NCBI GenBank assembly: GCA_020639155.1
Contig: JACKHF010000001.1
Location: 496,001-560,000, forward strand
DNA length: 64,000 nucleotides
Source of the DNA: Phycisphaeraceae bacterium
Lineage (GTDB): Bacteria; Planctomycetota; Phycisphaerae; Phycisphaerales; UBA1924
Direction of reading: 5' to 3'
Below the pieces are notes generated by a model. It was not told the origin of the DNA. It saw only the letters and a program-made list of their open reading frames with translations, and did not search any database. The translations under genes and the position numbers were made by a program. How positions within the stretch are numbered: position 1 is the first letter of the stretch; each line of letters begins with the position of its first letter. Shown here piece by piece: positions 1-9,360 of this stretch.

Positions 1-138
1 CTGAACATATTTGACTACATCTGCTTTGGCAATGCATACGCAAGTCAGAATCCGTACGCGGATTGTGACGGATCCGGTGGATTCAGCATCTTTGATTACA
101 TCTGCTATGGCAACAAATATTCAAACGGATGCCAATGA
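1..138 (+). CDS. C-terminal end of an exported dockerin-like repeat protein (partial)
   Basis: Frame 1 is open from the window edge to a TGA at 136-138 and encodes 45 residues, so the gene starts outside the window. The residues form two copies of an Asp-rich calcium-loop-like repeat, each ending in IFDYICxGN, and the protein ends NGCQ. The same tail closes the protein at 23519-24244. In phycisphaeral exported proteins this kind of tail is dockerin/EF-hand-like and may serve in calcium binding or surface attachment; the role here is inferred. The protein's main domain cannot be seen. Confidence 0.8.
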   Translation: MNIFDYICFGNAYASQNPYADCDGSGGFSIFDYICYGNKYSNGCQ

Positions 139-386
139 GCTGGCCTGTCAATCAATCCCAGCTTGGCTGTCGTTTCACGTTGTTATACATGTGTGTCACG
201 AATCACATTGTCAATGCCATAGCAGATGTTAGAACAAGTGCAAGATAAACATCCAGCAGGACTATTTGGTAAATTTCATGATCCGCAAGTCGCATCAATC
301 AGATGGCGAGTTGTGGTCGCTCATTTCGGTCGTCATCTGCATAATCTGGATGGCACACGTTTTATGTGTGTAAATGCTCGGCCCAT

Positions 387-3167
387 TTATCGCATCGTTG
401 ACCGAAGCATCCAGCTTGTTCGAACTGATAGCGAATGCGGTTGTGTTGTCTCGGCGTACGACGCGCTGAGCACATCGCGTCCGTCGGCTGTGATGTCGTA
501 GCGCGTGTCCGGCAGGCCCGTATGAGTGCGCCGAGGCTCGGCTGTCACCAGCGCGTCATTGAGTACCGCACGAAACACATCGCCTGCTCGCCGATAAACG
601 AGGGTGCCGTCACCTTGCAACCACTGCGGACGTAATCCGCCATCTGAGGACACGCGCACTTTGCGCGTGCGCAATGGCCATGACTCGACATAGACCTCAA
701 GCCCGCCGGTCTCCATTGATGTGTATGCGAGCATCGTGCCGTCGGGGCTGAGTCTGGGGCTTACACGATCAGCCGACGTTTCAAACACGCGCTCAAGCGA
801 ATCACTGCCAGGACGCAGCAGAAAGATGTCTGTTGTACCGTGCCCGTCGGTCTCCACTGCCAGCGCCACCGTGCCATCCTCCCACTGCTCGCTCAGGACA
901 ATGCCGCGCTGCGCTTCTGTGTGGGTGTAGATGGATCTGGCTGGCATGGTTCCTTGCGCATCAATGCTCCAAACATGCATGACATCATCTGCATCTGGTG
1001 CAGCGAAGAGCACCGACATGCCGTCGTTCGACCAGCACGGGAAACTCACATGCATTCCGCTGGTCAGTCGCACCGGTACTCTGCGAGCAATGTCGACACG
1101 CCAGAGATCAGTGCCATACTCGTCGGTTGCGACGTAGACCACCGTTTGCTCATCCAATGACAGACGTGGCATATCGAGCGTCATCTGAGCATCAAACATG
1201 ATCCTCCGCTCTCCTTCTGCGCTGTGCCATTCGAGGAACGATCGCGATGTGTATGAAATACCATCGCCGACAAACACAAGCATGGACGTGTTGCGTGCAT
1301 CGAAGCGAGGATAAGTTAACCCGAGTTCAAACCCGATGCCATCAACAATGGTTGTGGGTTCGCCCAACGCGGTGCCGGATACCGGATCAATCGTTGCATG
1401 CATGATCACGCCATCACGCACAAACAGAAGTGATCCGTCGTCAAGTACGCGGGGACACGAGGCATTGTCCACAATCGTGCGCACAGTACCCGATTCGAGA
1501 TCCACTGATGCGATGCGCGTGTGTTGTAATGCTGGCTCATGCACTACAAGTACCAGCGAGCGACCGTCAGCCGATATCGTCAACTGACAAAGCAGTACCT
1601 CGCTCATATTCAGCCCGACAACCGGGACAGGCAGGAGTGATCGTGCAGCAGCATCGACACGGAACAGACCGTGTCCGTTGGATCCAACTGTGTACACCGA
1701 CCCGTCACGCGCAACACACAGGCCCCATGCAGCGTCTGTAAGCGAGCATAATGCAATCGGTGCGCCATTGTCGAGTTGCACACGTCGGATCTGCCCATCA
1801 TCATGGTCGTAATATACAACGGCGCTGCCGTCGGCAGTAAAGCACGGCGAGAACGCACCTTCGGTGTCTTCGATCCGTCGCGTCTGTTGCGACAGCAACT
1901 CCTGTACACAGAGCACCGTCTTGCCCTCGTGGTTGCGCGACGTGAATACCACGCAATCGAGTGTTGGTGAGAGTGAAAAACAACCACCAACACACTGCAG
2001 AAAAACCTCATGATCACCGGTGTCAAGAGTTGCCGTCAGCAGAGGGGGCGGCTCATGGGGAAGATATCCTGATTGAGGGCTTGTCATCCATGCCGCGAGA
2101 AGGATCAACACGAGCGCGCTAATCGCAATAACAATCGATGGCACTCGTGCGGGATCGTTAGTCAACTCCCTTCGCTCCGGCTCACGCAGATCAATGCGAG
2201 CATCGCTTGCATCACGTCTGCGCATTTGAACATCCGTCCGCAGACACGACGCAACAACGCGGCGCACAGCATCCGGCATGCGTTCAAGATGCGCTTCGAT
2301 TTGCTGCGGATGGCATCGCGCGTATGACACACCTGCCATCATCTCAAACAGCACACAACCAAAGGACCACATGTCGGTCCGTCGATCGACAGCATCGCCG
2401 CGGGCCTGCTCCGGACTCATGTAGTCAGGCGTACCCGCTACATGCGCACGACCGCTGCTTTCGGCCACTCCCTCAGATTGCCTTGCGAGCGCGATGCCCA
2501 GATCGAGTACTTTCACAGTACCGTCGTCACCAAGCATGATGTTCGATGGTGTCAGATCACAATGGATCACACCTGCCTCGTGCGCCGCTGCAAGCGCGAC
2601 AAGTACTGCATCCGCAATGGATACTGCCTGCTCGTGTGTCAGTCGTGATCGCTTGAGCTTTGCAGCAAGCGTCTGTCCGTGCACATACTCCATGATGAGC
2701 ACGGGACCAGATGTTGAATCCTCAATGCTATAGATTGTTGCAATGCCGGGGCAGTTGAGCGCCGCGAGAGTTCGAGCCTCGCGCTCCAGTCGCAATCGAC
2801 GATCAGCGTCTGTTGCGAGCGATGCGGGCAATACCTTGACAGCCACGCGTCGGTGAAGCCTCATGTCTGTTCCTGCGTAGACCGCACCCATGCCGCCCTG
2901 ACCAATCAGTTCATCAATGCGCACTGTGCCGATCATTACGCCAATCAGCGACTCGTTGCTTGAGCGTTCTCCATCAATCTCCGGCGGTTCGAGCGCATCA
3001 CCGGCACGTGTCAGCGCATCAAGCAGCGAGAGCACCTCGCGCGCGGTCTTCTCGTCATCTGCACTCTCTCGCAATACAAAGCTCTCGCGCTGATCCGCAC
3101 GCAATCCAAGTGAACGCTCAAGCAGTTCCTGCACGCGCGCGAGTAAATGTGATTCTGGCTCATGCAT
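387..3167 (-). CDS. Membrane Ser/Thr protein kinase with C-terminal TolB/WD40-like propeller
   Basis: A 926-residue PknB-type kinase. The glycine loop (GQGGMGAVY) is near residues 89-97, the ATP-binding Lys (VAVKVLP) near 111, the catalytic loop is HCDLTPSN near 202-209, and DLG replaces DFG near 222. Cys in place of the usual Arg (HCD) makes it a non-RD kinase. A membrane helix lies near 343-361, followed by about 550 residues of repeated short beta motifs such as 'SPDGTMLAYTS', typical of a TolB-like propeller placed outside the membrane. The start at 3167 was chosen because its ATG overlaps the stop of the upstream sigma gene (ATGCATGA), suggesting translational coupling; an in-frame codon at 3197 is less likely. 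It probably senses an envelope signal and regulates its partner sigma factor. Confidence 0.88.
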   Translation of the reverse strand: MHEPESHLLARVQELLERSLGLRADQRESFVLRESADDEKTAREVLSLLDALTRAGDALEPPEIDGERSSNESLIGVMIGTVRIDELIGQGGMGAVYAGTDMRLHRRVAVKVLPASLATDADRRLRLEREARTLAALNCPGIATIYSIEDSTSGPVLIMEYVHGQTLAAKLKRSRLTHEQAVSIADAVLVALAAAHEAGVIHCDLTPSNIMLGDDGTVKVLDLGIALARQSEGVAESSGRAHVAGTPDYMSPEQARGDAVDRRTDMWSFGCVLFEMMAGVSYARCHPQQIEAHLERMPDAVRRVVASCLRTDVQMRRRDASDARIDLREPERRELTNDPARVPSIVIAISALVLILLAAWMTSPQSGYLPHEPPPLLTATLDTGDHEVFLQCVGGCFSLSPTLDCVVFTSRNHEGKTVLCVQELLSQQTRRIEDTEGAFSPCFTADGSAVVYYDHDDGQIRRVQLDNGAPIALCSLTDAAWGLCVARDGSVYTVGSNGHGLFRVDAAARSLLPVPVVGLNMSEVLLCQLTISADGRSLVLVVHEPALQHTRIASVDLESGTVRTIVDNASCPRVLDDGSLLFVRDGVIMHATIDPVSGTALGEPTTIVDGIGFELGLTYPRFDARNTSMLVFVGDGISYTSRSFLEWHSAEGERRIMFDAQMTLDMPRLSLDEQTVVYVATDEYGTDLWRVDIARRVPVRLTSGMHVSFPCWSNDGMSVLFAAPDADDVMHVWSIDAQGTMPARSIYTHTEAQRGIVLSEQWEDGTVALAVETDGHGTTDIFLLRPGSDSLERVFETSADRVSPRLSPDGTMLAYTSMETGGLEVYVESWPLRTRKVRVSSDGGLRPQWLQGDGTLVYRRAGDVFRAVLNDALVTAEPRRTHTGLPDTRYDITADGRDVLSASYAETTQPHSLSVRTSWMLRSTMR

Positions 3168-3804
3168 CGGAAGGCGTCCCTTCCTGCTCGCTATCAAACG
3201 GGTACAGCACCCGTGCGAGCCATGCCTTGGCGAAAGTCCATCGGCGATGGACTGATCGCTCGGTCACACCAAGATGCCGTGCAATCTCCTGAACACGCAT
3301 GCCACCAAAGTATCGCATCTCAACAATCTTTGCAGCATCCGCATCAACCGCTGCCAGCGTGTCGATCGCATCGTTGAGTGCGACAAGATCAACGTCTGAC
3401 ATAGCCACCGTATGTGCAACATCGACCGTCACTGGCGTTCGAGCAAGATGCTTTCCCCGCTTTGCTGCGTGCTTGGCTCGGTGATGGTCTACAAGAATCC
3501 GACGCATCATGACTGATGCGATCGCAAGGAACTGTTCCTGATTCTCCCACCGCTTGGTACGCTGGGATGTCAGGCGTAGAAAGACCTCATGAACGAGGGC
3601 GGTCGCCTGAAGCGTGTGGCCGGAAGGCTCTTTCTCGATCTGGGACCGGGCAATCGCACGCAGATCGCGATAGGTACGCGAAAGCAGTTCGCGCGTGCTC
3701 AGCCCGTCGACGGCATCGGAAAAAGAAAATTCAGGACCGGTGTCCGAAGGCACAGTGTTTTCTCGCGGGGTGGACTGGAGGATGGTCACATTCTCGTTGT
3801 CCAT
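3160..3804 (-). CDS. ECF-type RNA polymerase sigma factor
   Basis: A 214-residue sigma-70 family protein of the planctomycete type that travels with Ser/Thr kinases. The region-2 signature 'LQATALVHEVFLRL' and the region-4 helix-turn-helix 'GGMRVQEIARHLGVTERSVHR' are clear. The kinase gene starts inside its last codons, so the two are one transcription unit. Only 24 bp separate its ATG from the start of the divergent secreted-protein gene at 3829, so the two promoters must overlap coding sequence or each other. No good Shine-Dalgarno sequence precedes the ATG. The partner kinase may regulate it by phosphorylation (inference). A second sigma of the same type is at 27014-27595. Confidence 0.9.
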   Translation of the reverse strand: MDNENVTILQSTPRENTVPSDTGPEFSFSDAVDGLSTRELLSRTYRDLRAIARSQIEKEPSGHTLQATALVHEVFLRLTSQRTKRWENQEQFLAIASVMMRRILVDHHRAKHAAKRGKHLARTPVTVDVAHTVAMSDVDLVALNDAIDTLAAVDADAAKIVEMRYFGGMRVQEIARHLGVTERSVHRRWTFAKAWLARVLYPFDSEQEGTPSDA

Positions 3805-3828
3805 ATCAGTGTATCTGAGGAGAATGCC

Positions 3829-5355
3829 ATGAGTTCGCGGAAGATCGGTCTATTGGCCGTCGCTCTGTGCTGCAGGATTGCAGCCGCACAGACACCCCTT
3901 GACACGCGATTCACGTATCAGGGACGGCTTGACGCGGGCGGTTCGCCAGCAAACGGCATTTACGACCTTCGTTTCAGTCTGTATGGCGATGAAACGGGTA
4001 CTGTGCTCGCCGGCTCTCCTGTTGACATCGAAGACGTGCAGATCACAGATGGAATGTTTGCGGTCGAACTCGACTTTGGGATCCAGTTTACAGGCTTCAA
4101 GACGTGGCTCCAGACCGAAGTTCGGCCCGGCGCATCAACCGGCCCATACACCGCGCTTTCGCCACTCCAAGAAATCACCCCAGCGCCAATGGCCCAGTAC
4201 GCAATGGGACCGTTCTACCAGATCCCCGGTACCTACGACCTTGCCTACACCTATGGACATGTCGGCATCGGGCGCGAGCCGGACGCAACATTTGCCAATC
4301 ACGGGTTTGATCTTGATGTGAGCGGGAAGTATCTGCGTCTCGGACTCGAAGAGAATGGCGGTGGCGCTCTCGTGCTAGCGAACAACCCAGACGACAACAA
4401 GATATGGCTCGAAGCATACAACTCCACAAGCACTGGCACAGCGTCAGAACTGATTATCGCAGGGTATAGTGGTAACTCGGTGCCAATACGTCTCAACGGC
4501 AATGTTGGTGTCGGCACAGCACCCGCTGCATCAACGCAGACACGACTCTTTGCGTGGGCTGGACCTGGACAGGACGCAATTTGGGCCGATGCCGATGGGA
4601 GCAATACCGGTGTATATGCGTTCACCGACACTGGCTATGGTGTGCGTTCGATCACCTCATCGTTCACCCAGGGAACCGCTGTGTACGCTGATGGCGGTGC
4701 CTATGGTGTATACGCGCGAGCGACAAGCGCAAATGGCGCTGCAATCTATGCAACGAACGATTCTGGCAACGCCCTTATCGCAGTAAATGATGAAGCTGGC
4801 TACGCCTCACTTGCGGGCATTACAAACAACGCCGGAGCATGGGGCGGATACTTCAGAAACAATGCTGGAGGCTCGGCCCTGTGGGTCGATGGACTCACGC
4901 AGACAAAGACACTGCAAATCCTCGGTGGTGCGGATGTTGCAGAGTCATTCGACATTGCACCTGCAGACTCAACTTTACCAAAGCCAGGCATGGTTGTCGT
5001 GATTAATCCGGCACAGCCCGGCGCGCTTCGCGTCAGCGATACATCGTACGACATGAAAGTTGCCGGAGTGATCAGCGGAGCAAACGGGCTCAATGCTGGC
5101 ATGGTGCTCGGTGCAGAGGATGTGAATATGGCGCACGGTCAGCACGCTGTTGCGATGGCAGGGCGCGTATGGTGTATGGTCGACGCAACACTCGGTGCAG
5201 TTGAGCCCGGCGCATTACTCACAACTTCGACAACTCCCGGTCACGCGATGGTCGCTTCAGATCGCGAACGATCGCACGGGTGCGTCATCGGCAAGGCCAT
5301 GACACCGCTGCACGAGGGCAAGGGGCTGGTGCTCGTGCTTGTGAATCTTCAGTAA
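3829..5355 (+). CDS. Secreted 'FTYQG' domain protein, tail-fibre-like
   Basis: A 508-residue exported protein. The ATG at 3829 follows a GAGGAG ribosome site by 7 bases and begins a signal peptide (GLLAVALCCRIAAAQ). The N-terminal domain (FTYQGRL ... LRFSLYGD ... VELDFG ... PAPMAQYA) matches the two proteins at 24241 and 25715. The centre holds short Gly-rich, beta-helix-like repeats (YGVYARATS, GYGVRS). The C-terminal part (SFDIAP ... GMVLGAEDVNMAHGQHAV ... KGLVLVLVNLQ) resembles tail-fibre or spike heads. It is divergent from the ECF sigma gene and probably under its control. Function unknown; a surface or extracellular fibre is the best guess. Confidence 0.8.
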   Translation: MSSRKIGLLAVALCCRIAAAQTPLDTRFTYQGRLDAGGSPANGIYDLRFSLYGDETGTVLAGSPVDIEDVQITDGMFAVELDFGIQFTGFKTWLQTEVRPGASTGPYTALSPLQEITPAPMAQYAMGPFYQIPGTYDLAYTYGHVGIGREPDATFANHGFDLDVSGKYLRLGLEENGGGALVLANNPDDNKIWLEAYNSTSTGTASELIIAGYSGNSVPIRLNGNVGVGTAPAASTQTRLFAWAGPGQDAIWADADGSNTGVYAFTDTGYGVRSITSSFTQGTAVYADGGAYGVYARATSANGAAIYATNDSGNALIAVNDEAGYASLAGITNNAGAWGGYFRNNAGGSALWVDGLTQTKTLQILGGADVAESFDIAPADSTLPKPGMVVVINPAQPGALRVSDTSYDMKVAGVISGANGLNAGMVLGAEDVNMAHGQHAVAMAGRVWCMVDATLGAVEPGALLTTSTTPGHAMVASDRERSHGCVIGKAMTPLHEGKGLVLVLVNLQ

Positions 5356-5400
5356 CATCGCCGCATCGACTCATGTGATCAGATCCATTGGGGTTCTCTC

Positions 5401-6627
5401 ATGACGCACACAATGCACAGCAAAGACACATTTATCCGTCATATCGCAATCACAGCGTGCGTACTTATGTCATCGGGCGCAGCATTCGGACAGATCCATG
5501 AGGCTGGACCCGATGCCGCAAGTGACGCACAACTCGCGCGAGAACTGCGCGTTGGCACAATGCAAAGCACACAAGCAACAACCGCCATACCCGGTCTGAT
5601 TGCAACTGAAGACGCACTGCAAGCGTCCGTAGATCCGCGAATCTCTCTTGAGGGCATGGCTGGCTCCATGATCGTGCCCGATCTGCCCGAGGGATACATC
5701 GTGATTCAGGGAGATATCCAACTCTCGCCCGCAGAACAGGAAGCGTGGAAGATGAGCGGCCCCGAAGCCGTCTTCGGCGCGGTCAACTACTGGCCGGTTG
5801 TTGTTCCATACGACTTTATGAGCGGTGTCACAGCATCGCAGCAAACCGCCGCAGTCAATGCAATGAATGCGATTGGGCAGCGCGCTGGCGTTGTCTTCCG
5901 ACCAGCAGTCGCTGGCGATGCAAATAGAGTCCGCTTCCAGGCAAGCACCTTCAACAACTCAGCCGTGGGAATGCAGGGCGGCACGCAGATTATCAACATT
6001 GTCTCGTGGAACACCCAGATCATCATTGTACACGAACTCTATCACGCGCTGGGTTTCTGGCACGAGCAGTCCGCATTTGATCGCAGTTCCTATGTCACAA
6101 TCAACTATGGCAATGTCTGCGGATCAAGCACTGTCCCCGGCAATGCATGCAACGCCAGCGTATGTAACCTCTGCATCAACACTGGTGGTACACCTATCTC
6201 ATGCGCCTTCAACTTTGACATTGTGCCTGCCGCATCAGTGTGGGGACCGTACGACTTCGACTCGTTCATGCACTATGGGCGCAGCGCGTTCTCGTGCAAC
6301 GGGCAGGACACGATCACTGTCAACACACAATGGAACAGCCAGTGGCAGAACGCCATCGGACAGCGAGACCATTTCAGCTTCATTGACACGCTCTCGTGCA
6401 GAGGCCTTTACCCATTCTCGGGCGATCGCTGGCTGCGACAGGGCGCAGGCGGGTCGGGTGTCGGTTCGTTCGTGGAACCGTTCAACGGCAGCTTCAATCA
6501 AGCAGCCGGTTTTACGCCACAAGGTGGCACACTATTTGTTGATCCGGGAACATACTCAGGAGTCGGGATCTACACCATTCCCAAAACGTATCGCGCCACA
6601 TTCGGTACGGTTACTATTGGCAACTGA
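5401..6627 (+). CDS. Astacin-like (M12A) secreted zinc metalloprotease
   Basis: A 408-residue secreted protease. A signal peptide (about 1-30) is followed by a pro-region of about 90 residues. The zinc site HELYHALGFWHE (residues 211-222) is the extended HExxHxxGxxHE of astacins, and SFMHYGRSAF (288-297) is the Met-turn with its Tyr. Six or more Cys residues around 240-268 suggest disulfides. The catalytic domain ends near residue 345 and is followed by a short unassigned tail. It lies 45 bp downstream of the FTYQG protein and is probably cotranscribed. It would cleave extracellular proteins; the substrate is unknown. Confidence 0.9.
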   Translation: MTHTMHSKDTFIRHIAITACVLMSSGAAFGQIHEAGPDAASDAQLARELRVGTMQSTQATTAIPGLIATEDALQASVDPRISLEGMAGSMIVPDLPEGYIVIQGDIQLSPAEQEAWKMSGPEAVFGAVNYWPVVVPYDFMSGVTASQQTAAVNAMNAIGQRAGVVFRPAVAGDANRVRFQASTFNNSAVGMQGGTQIINIVSWNTQIIIVHELYHALGFWHEQSAFDRSSYVTINYGNVCGSSTVPGNACNASVCNLCINTGGTPISCAFNFDIVPAASVWGPYDFDSFMHYGRSAFSCNGQDTITVNTQWNSQWQNAIGQRDHFSFIDTLSCRGLYPFSGDRWLRQGAGGSGVGSFVEPFNGSFNQAAGFTPQGGTLFVDPGTYSGVGIYTIPKTYRATFGTVTIGN

Positions 6628-7079
6628 TGCATACGCAACTATGATCCATCTGCGCGACGCTGGTGTTAATGTGCGTTCCCCTTTGGCACAACCAATGCTG
6701 TCGCTTGACGGAACAGGGTAAAAGCTGGCACGATAACACATCGATTCACAATCGATATCCGCGATGGATCGAAATCTCACTTGCGTGAATCGCCAGAACC
6801 AAACCGAGTGCTCATGCGCTGTGCGTGAGAACTTGGAACTGCTCATCGCGTTACGAGAACCTCGATTTCCGAGGATAAGAGAACACGGCTTCCCGATGTT
6901 GTTGAGTTTGAATCAAAGACACAAAACAAGTTCATTGTCATCGGTTGCGTACTATCCCGTGAAGTATCCAAACGCGATGTATGTGTTCTGCCTGATGTCC
7001 GAGATACATCCTGGTTGGTTTCAGAGCTCTTTGCCTGCTCGGATAGCCGGCTGTAGACACATACGCCTACAGTCTACCA
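6628..7079. other. Intergenic stretch without a supported gene
   Basis: The 452 bp between the astacin and DUF3224 genes contain only short open frames without ribosome sites or recognisable motifs. The one structure noticed is an inverted repeat (CTGTAG at 7051-7056 and CTACAG at 7067-7072) just before the DUF3224 start, which could be an operator or chance. Confidence 0.5.
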
Positions 7080-7601
7080 ATGAGACACAAACCCGTTCTC
7101 CTCGGCTATCTCCCCACAAGTTTTTTCTTGCTGATGTTCGCGGGGTGCCATGCTGACAGCCTGCGGGTCCCACAATCGGAGATGACTATGGATACGCAGA
7201 CCGCATCTGGCCCCTTCGATGTAAACCTCGCGATGCAATCTGACGCGGCAGGCATAGGCGATCCGAACATCGGCAGAATGTCGCTCGACAAGCAGTTCCA
7301 CGGCGATCTCGAAGCCCACAGTCTTGGCCAAATGCTTGGTGTGCGTTCAGCAACCGATGGGTCCGGAGGATACGTCGCTATGGAACGCGTTGTGGGAACA
7401 TTGGCAGGACGCACCGGATCTTTCGTTCTTCAGCACAGTTCCATAATGAAGAGGGGAGTGCCGACACAATCGATCTCGGTCGTTCCCGATTCCGGAACAG
7501 ATCAACTTGAGGGTTTAGCTGGTCAGATGGCAATCGATATCACCGACGGCAAGCATTTCTATCGCCTTGAGTATTGGTTTGAGTCCGAAACCGACAAATA
7601 A
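7080..7601 (+). CDS. DUF3224-family lipoprotein
   Basis: A 173-residue protein starting with a lipoprotein signal (LLMFAGC, lipidated Cys at 23). The rest has the DUF3224 pattern: an ERVVGTLAGRTGSFVLQHSS stretch, a PDSGTDQLEGLAG loop, and a C-terminal DGKHFYRLEYWF. The family folds as a small beta-barrel of unknown function, often as single-domain cytoplasmic proteins; here it is lipid-anchored. No convincing ribosome site precedes the ATG. It appears monocistronic. Confidence 0.82.
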   Translation: MRHKPVLLGYLPTSFFLLMFAGCHADSLRVPQSEMTMDTQTASGPFDVNLAMQSDAAGIGDPNIGRMSLDKQFHGDLEAHSLGQMLGVRSATDGSGGYVAMERVVGTLAGRTGSFVLQHSSIMKRGVPTQSISVVPDSGTDQLEGLAGQMAIDITDGKHFYRLEYWFESETDK

Positions 7602-7695
7602 ACATCAAAGTGTACGCAAGAGAGTGTTCGTGATATTGAATCAAGGTGACAGTGGCCAACAGAACACTTCTAGAAGATTTTTGAGCATGAGAGCT

Positions 7696-8115
7696 TCACG
7701 TTGGTCGGTCTACCGTGAAATCCCAACCCTCAGCATCGCATTCAAACGTGCCATCTCGCAAATAGAAAAGAAAATGCCGTGAAGCTGTGCTCGGTGGACT
7801 GAGATGAATCCAGTCGTTCGGGCACAGGGGTAAACGAAGATCTCCCCTTACCTCATAAAACTCACCCCACCGAGGTGCAACTCCGCTGAAACGGCACTGG
7901 CCTCGGTACCACCCCTCGTCGTTTGTCGAACCCAAACAATACCGTGAGCAACGCCGAAATCGAAGCATCCCCACGTCACCCTCCTTGTACCGAGGAAACT
8001 TCCATGTATTCAACCAAAACGATAGCACCAAATCGACCCCATCAACCTTCGCTCGAGGATCTGGCGCATTGGGTTCGGCGTTCCAGCCGTCATTCAGTTG
8101 CACGAAAGATGTCAT
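7696..8115 (-). CDS. Hypothetical Trp/Arg-rich protein, 139 aa
   Basis: I do not recognise a family. The protein has no signal peptide or membrane helix and is rich in Trp, Arg and Asp (for example 'DGWNAEPNAPDP', 'SFWLNTWKFPR', 'GEFYEVRGDLRLPLCPNDW'). The alternation of hydrophobic and charged residues looks like a folded all-beta protein rather than a random frame. The start lies next to the left end of insertion-sequence debris at about 8127, so the native promoter may be lost. Small proteins of this style are common as accessory or immunity genes, but there is no toxin beside it. Confidence 0.6.
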   Translation of the reverse strand: MTSFVQLNDGWNAEPNAPDPRAKVDGVDLVLSFWLNTWKFPRYKEGDVGMLRFRRCSRYCLGSTNDEGWYRGQCRFSGVAPRWGEFYEVRGDLRLPLCPNDWIHLSPPSTASRHFLFYLRDGTFECDAEGWDFTVDRPT

Positions 8116-8126
8116 GCGTCAATAGT

Positions 8127-8400
8127 TTACCTTCCAGCTTCTCAGTTCTTCCATGATCCTTGTGTTTAATGCTGGCATTGCTCGGTATCGATACGTTGCG
8201 TTATGAATCGAATTATTGAAGCCCTGCAGATGCTCGCGGTGATCGTTGCCGGTCTTCTCAGCGGGCAGCAGTTGGTGATCGACTATCTTCGCAAAGAGAG
8301 TTGCGATCATCATACAAACCAGAGATCATCCTCAGAATCCATGTGGTGTGATCGCGTGTCGATCACGGGTCAGTTAGCGCGATATCTGGGGGCAACAAAC
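8127..8400 (+). mobile_element. Internally deleted remnant of rve-type insertion sequence
   Basis: The left-end region and the first 30 or so codons of a transposase (MNRIIEALQMLAVIVAGLL at 8203) match the longer copy at 36915. From about 8299 the sequence jumps to a C-terminal end like that at 33951-34020 (CCTCAGAATCCA ... TGATCGC). The centre, including the DDE catalytic core, is missing. It is non-functional and could only move if a transposase acted in trans on its ends. Confidence 0.7.
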
Positions 8401-8415
8401 AAACACGCAAACTGC

Positions 8416-8844
8416 TCATTCACCTATGAGCGTTCCGGATGCGACGCACTTGTTGCCTTCGTACAACTCGAACATTCTGCCGGGACGAAGTGACTCGTGG
8501 GGAGCATTCTCCATCTTGTAGCTGACATCGGCAATCCAGTCGTACTCAGAGCTTTCCGCCTCTCGCTTTTTGATTGCCAATGACCATGCGATTTCTGGGG
8601 GCCACGGTTCGTCAGCATCGGTGAATCGCACCATCGTCATATACGGAGGGGAACCCACACCTGCTGGCGGTTTGCTTCGTCCTCCCTCTTCTTTCTTGAT
8701 CCAGTGGATTTTCGCTCGCATAGCTAAGCATTCCAAACCTAAAGCTTCGATGATTTTTCTTGTCGCGACTCTTTTATTCCCTTCGTACAACTCAAAGCAG
8801 CTCATACGGAGCTTTTTGATCCGAAATCCATTAATGCACACCAA
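8416..8844 (-). CDS. Small EF-Tu domain-III-like protein
   Basis: A 142-residue ORF. Residues 42-142 look like the third beta-barrel of elongation factor Tu: MRAKIHWIKKEEGGRSKPP corresponds to the EF-Tu 'EEGGRHTPF' strand-loop, and FELYEGNKCVASGTL corresponds to the C-terminal 'REGGRTVGAGVV' strand. There is no GTPase domain. The motif FELYEGNK occurs twice (17-24 and 125-132), so the first 41 residues may be the end of an earlier tandem copy. The longest frame starts at a TTG preceded by GGAGAG at good spacing; an internal ATG at 8721 would give only the barrel. Free-standing proteins of this type have no established role. Confidence 0.6.
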   Translation of the reverse strand: MVCINGFRIKKLRMSCFELYEGNKRVATRKIIEALGLECLAMRAKIHWIKKEEGGRSKPPAGVGSPPYMTMVRFTDADEPWPPEIAWSLAIKKREAESSEYDWIADVSYKMENAPHESLRPGRMFELYEGNKCVASGTLIGE

Positions 8845-8911
8845 TGTTATTCGCTCTCCAACAACTCAATTATCCTTACGTTCAGTAACCAGCCATTTGT
8901 TGGAGGCCGTC

Positions 8912-8947
8912 TGAAGGGATTCGAACCCTCGACATTCACGTTGACAA
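8912..8947 (-). pseudogene. 3' fragment of tRNA-Gly(GCC)
   Basis: These 36 bp match the T-arm, variable loop and 3' side of the anticodon stem of the intact tRNA-Gly at 38150-38221, with one mismatch in the anticodon loop. The 5' half and the end of the acceptor stem are absent, so it cannot be a working tRNA. It looks like an attachment-site remnant left by an element integrated at this tRNA. Confidence 0.75.
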
Positions 8948-9303
8948 GATGAAATCGCAGATGGCTAACCTCCACTCCTGCCGCTACTTACACGTTTTCT
9001 GAAAACTCACATGTGCGCATGGTATGCGCAACTTTTTCCGCTGCTGGCAGCTCCTGGCACCTCGTGGCCGTAACCGATGGATTTCGGCCACTTGGGCGCT
9101 GATCCCGGAAGCCATCTATTCTCGCGACAGTCGGCACCAATCGGCCCTGCTGGCATGCATTCTCCGGGGTTCAACAACCCCATCCGCACCGTGCATTGCA
9201 CGAACGCACCAGCCTCTCGTGCGTTCGGCACGGCAGTTGATCTGCTGTGGGCTTGGATGCTTCCGTGCCGCGATTGCTCCTGCCACTCTTTGCATGCATC
9301 GAA
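8948..9303 (+). repeat. Copy 1 of a ~360-bp repeat next to the tRNA-Gly fragment, ending in a transposase N-terminus remnant
   Basis: The sequence directly after the tRNA fragment recurs at 21729-22090 with scattered changes (shared blocks include TGCGCATGGTATGCGCAAC and GTTGATCTGCTGTGG). It contains a hairpin around GAACGCACCAG...CGTTCG. Its last 60 bp read LDASVPRLLLPLF, the typical N-terminus of a planctomycete rve/IS3-like transposase, then hit a stop. It is probably the decayed left end of an insertion sequence. Confidence 0.6.
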
Positions 9304-9360
9304 TAAAGTTGTAAAATCGCATGACTTGTATCAAACAATCCGTGCCGATTCAATGCGAAG

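Noticed and set aside
5867..6721. A 284-codon frame overlapping the astacin gene
   Set aside because: It is the +1 shadow of the protease; the astacin frame has all catalytic motifs.
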